Shown here: piece after piece, positions 26,793-26,797 of the stretch
Layout: each line of letters starts with the position of its first letter
Numbering within the stretch: the stretch's first letter is position 1
Virus record (IMG/VR): IMGVR_UViG_3300024265_002314
Location: 1 to 26,797 of that record
Source: a virus
Direction: 5' to 3' (one strand)
DNA length: 26,797 nucleotides
Program-made: the position numbers and the translations under genes
The notes under the pieces: generated by a model
The model's database searches: none
What the model was told of the DNA's origin: nothing
Seen by the model: only the letters and a program-made list of their open reading frames with translations

Positions 26793-26797
26793 AGCTC

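Overview
This window looks like part of a T4-like (myovirus-type) bacteriophage genome from a Gram-negative host. The sequence is AT-rich and densely packed, with small genes that often overlap by ATGA or similar junctions. About ten genes carry an NATAAATA motif 23-42 bases upstream, matching the T4 late-promoter consensus TATAAATA. Recognisable phage functions are a stand-alone primase, a ClpP-type protease, dihydrofolate reductase, glutaredoxin, 5'(3')-deoxyribonucleotidases, and structural proteins with lectin-like ends. A lipoprotein signal peptide points to a Gram-negative host. The circularly permuted tmRNA gene, with a tag ending EEFALAA, hints at an alphaproteobacterial host or gene source; that is inference.

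Layout. 1-7402 (+): a compact array of small genes, most of which appear to belong to two tandemly expanded families of unknown function (type A at 1-4322, type B at 4647-7402), with a PD-(D/E)XK nuclease-like gene among them. 7437-13168 (+): small accessory genes, including an acidic protein, a lipoprotein, an HTH protein, glutaredoxin, a macro-domain protein and a 2H phosphoesterase-like protein. 13161-16230 (-): two probable late proteins and a metallopeptidase/VWA fusion. 16356-18868 (+): a MoxR-type AAA+ ATPase, driven divergently from the VWA gene, then an attenuator-like element and two tandem HAD nucleotidases. 18961-26797 (-): two virion proteins with long Thr/Pro stalks, small late genes, primase, ClpP, the permuted tmRNA, a 2H phosphoesterase resembling the anti-CBASS protein Acb1, DHFR and small hypothetical genes.

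How the parts may work together. The tmRNA lies directly upstream of ClpP on the same strand and encodes a tag with a ClpX-type LAA end, so the phage may bring its own ribosome rescue and degradation module. The MoxR ATPase and the VWA/metallopeptidase probably act as a pair; the latter shares a nearly identical 68-base segment with the acidic protein at 9468-10127, suggesting a common partner. Four or five unrelated proteins, including the Acb1-like one, begin with a short M-K-L-x-D/Q-I-x-T-E-like peptide resembling T4 capsid-targeting sequences and may be packaged in the head. All functional links are inferred from sequence reading alone.
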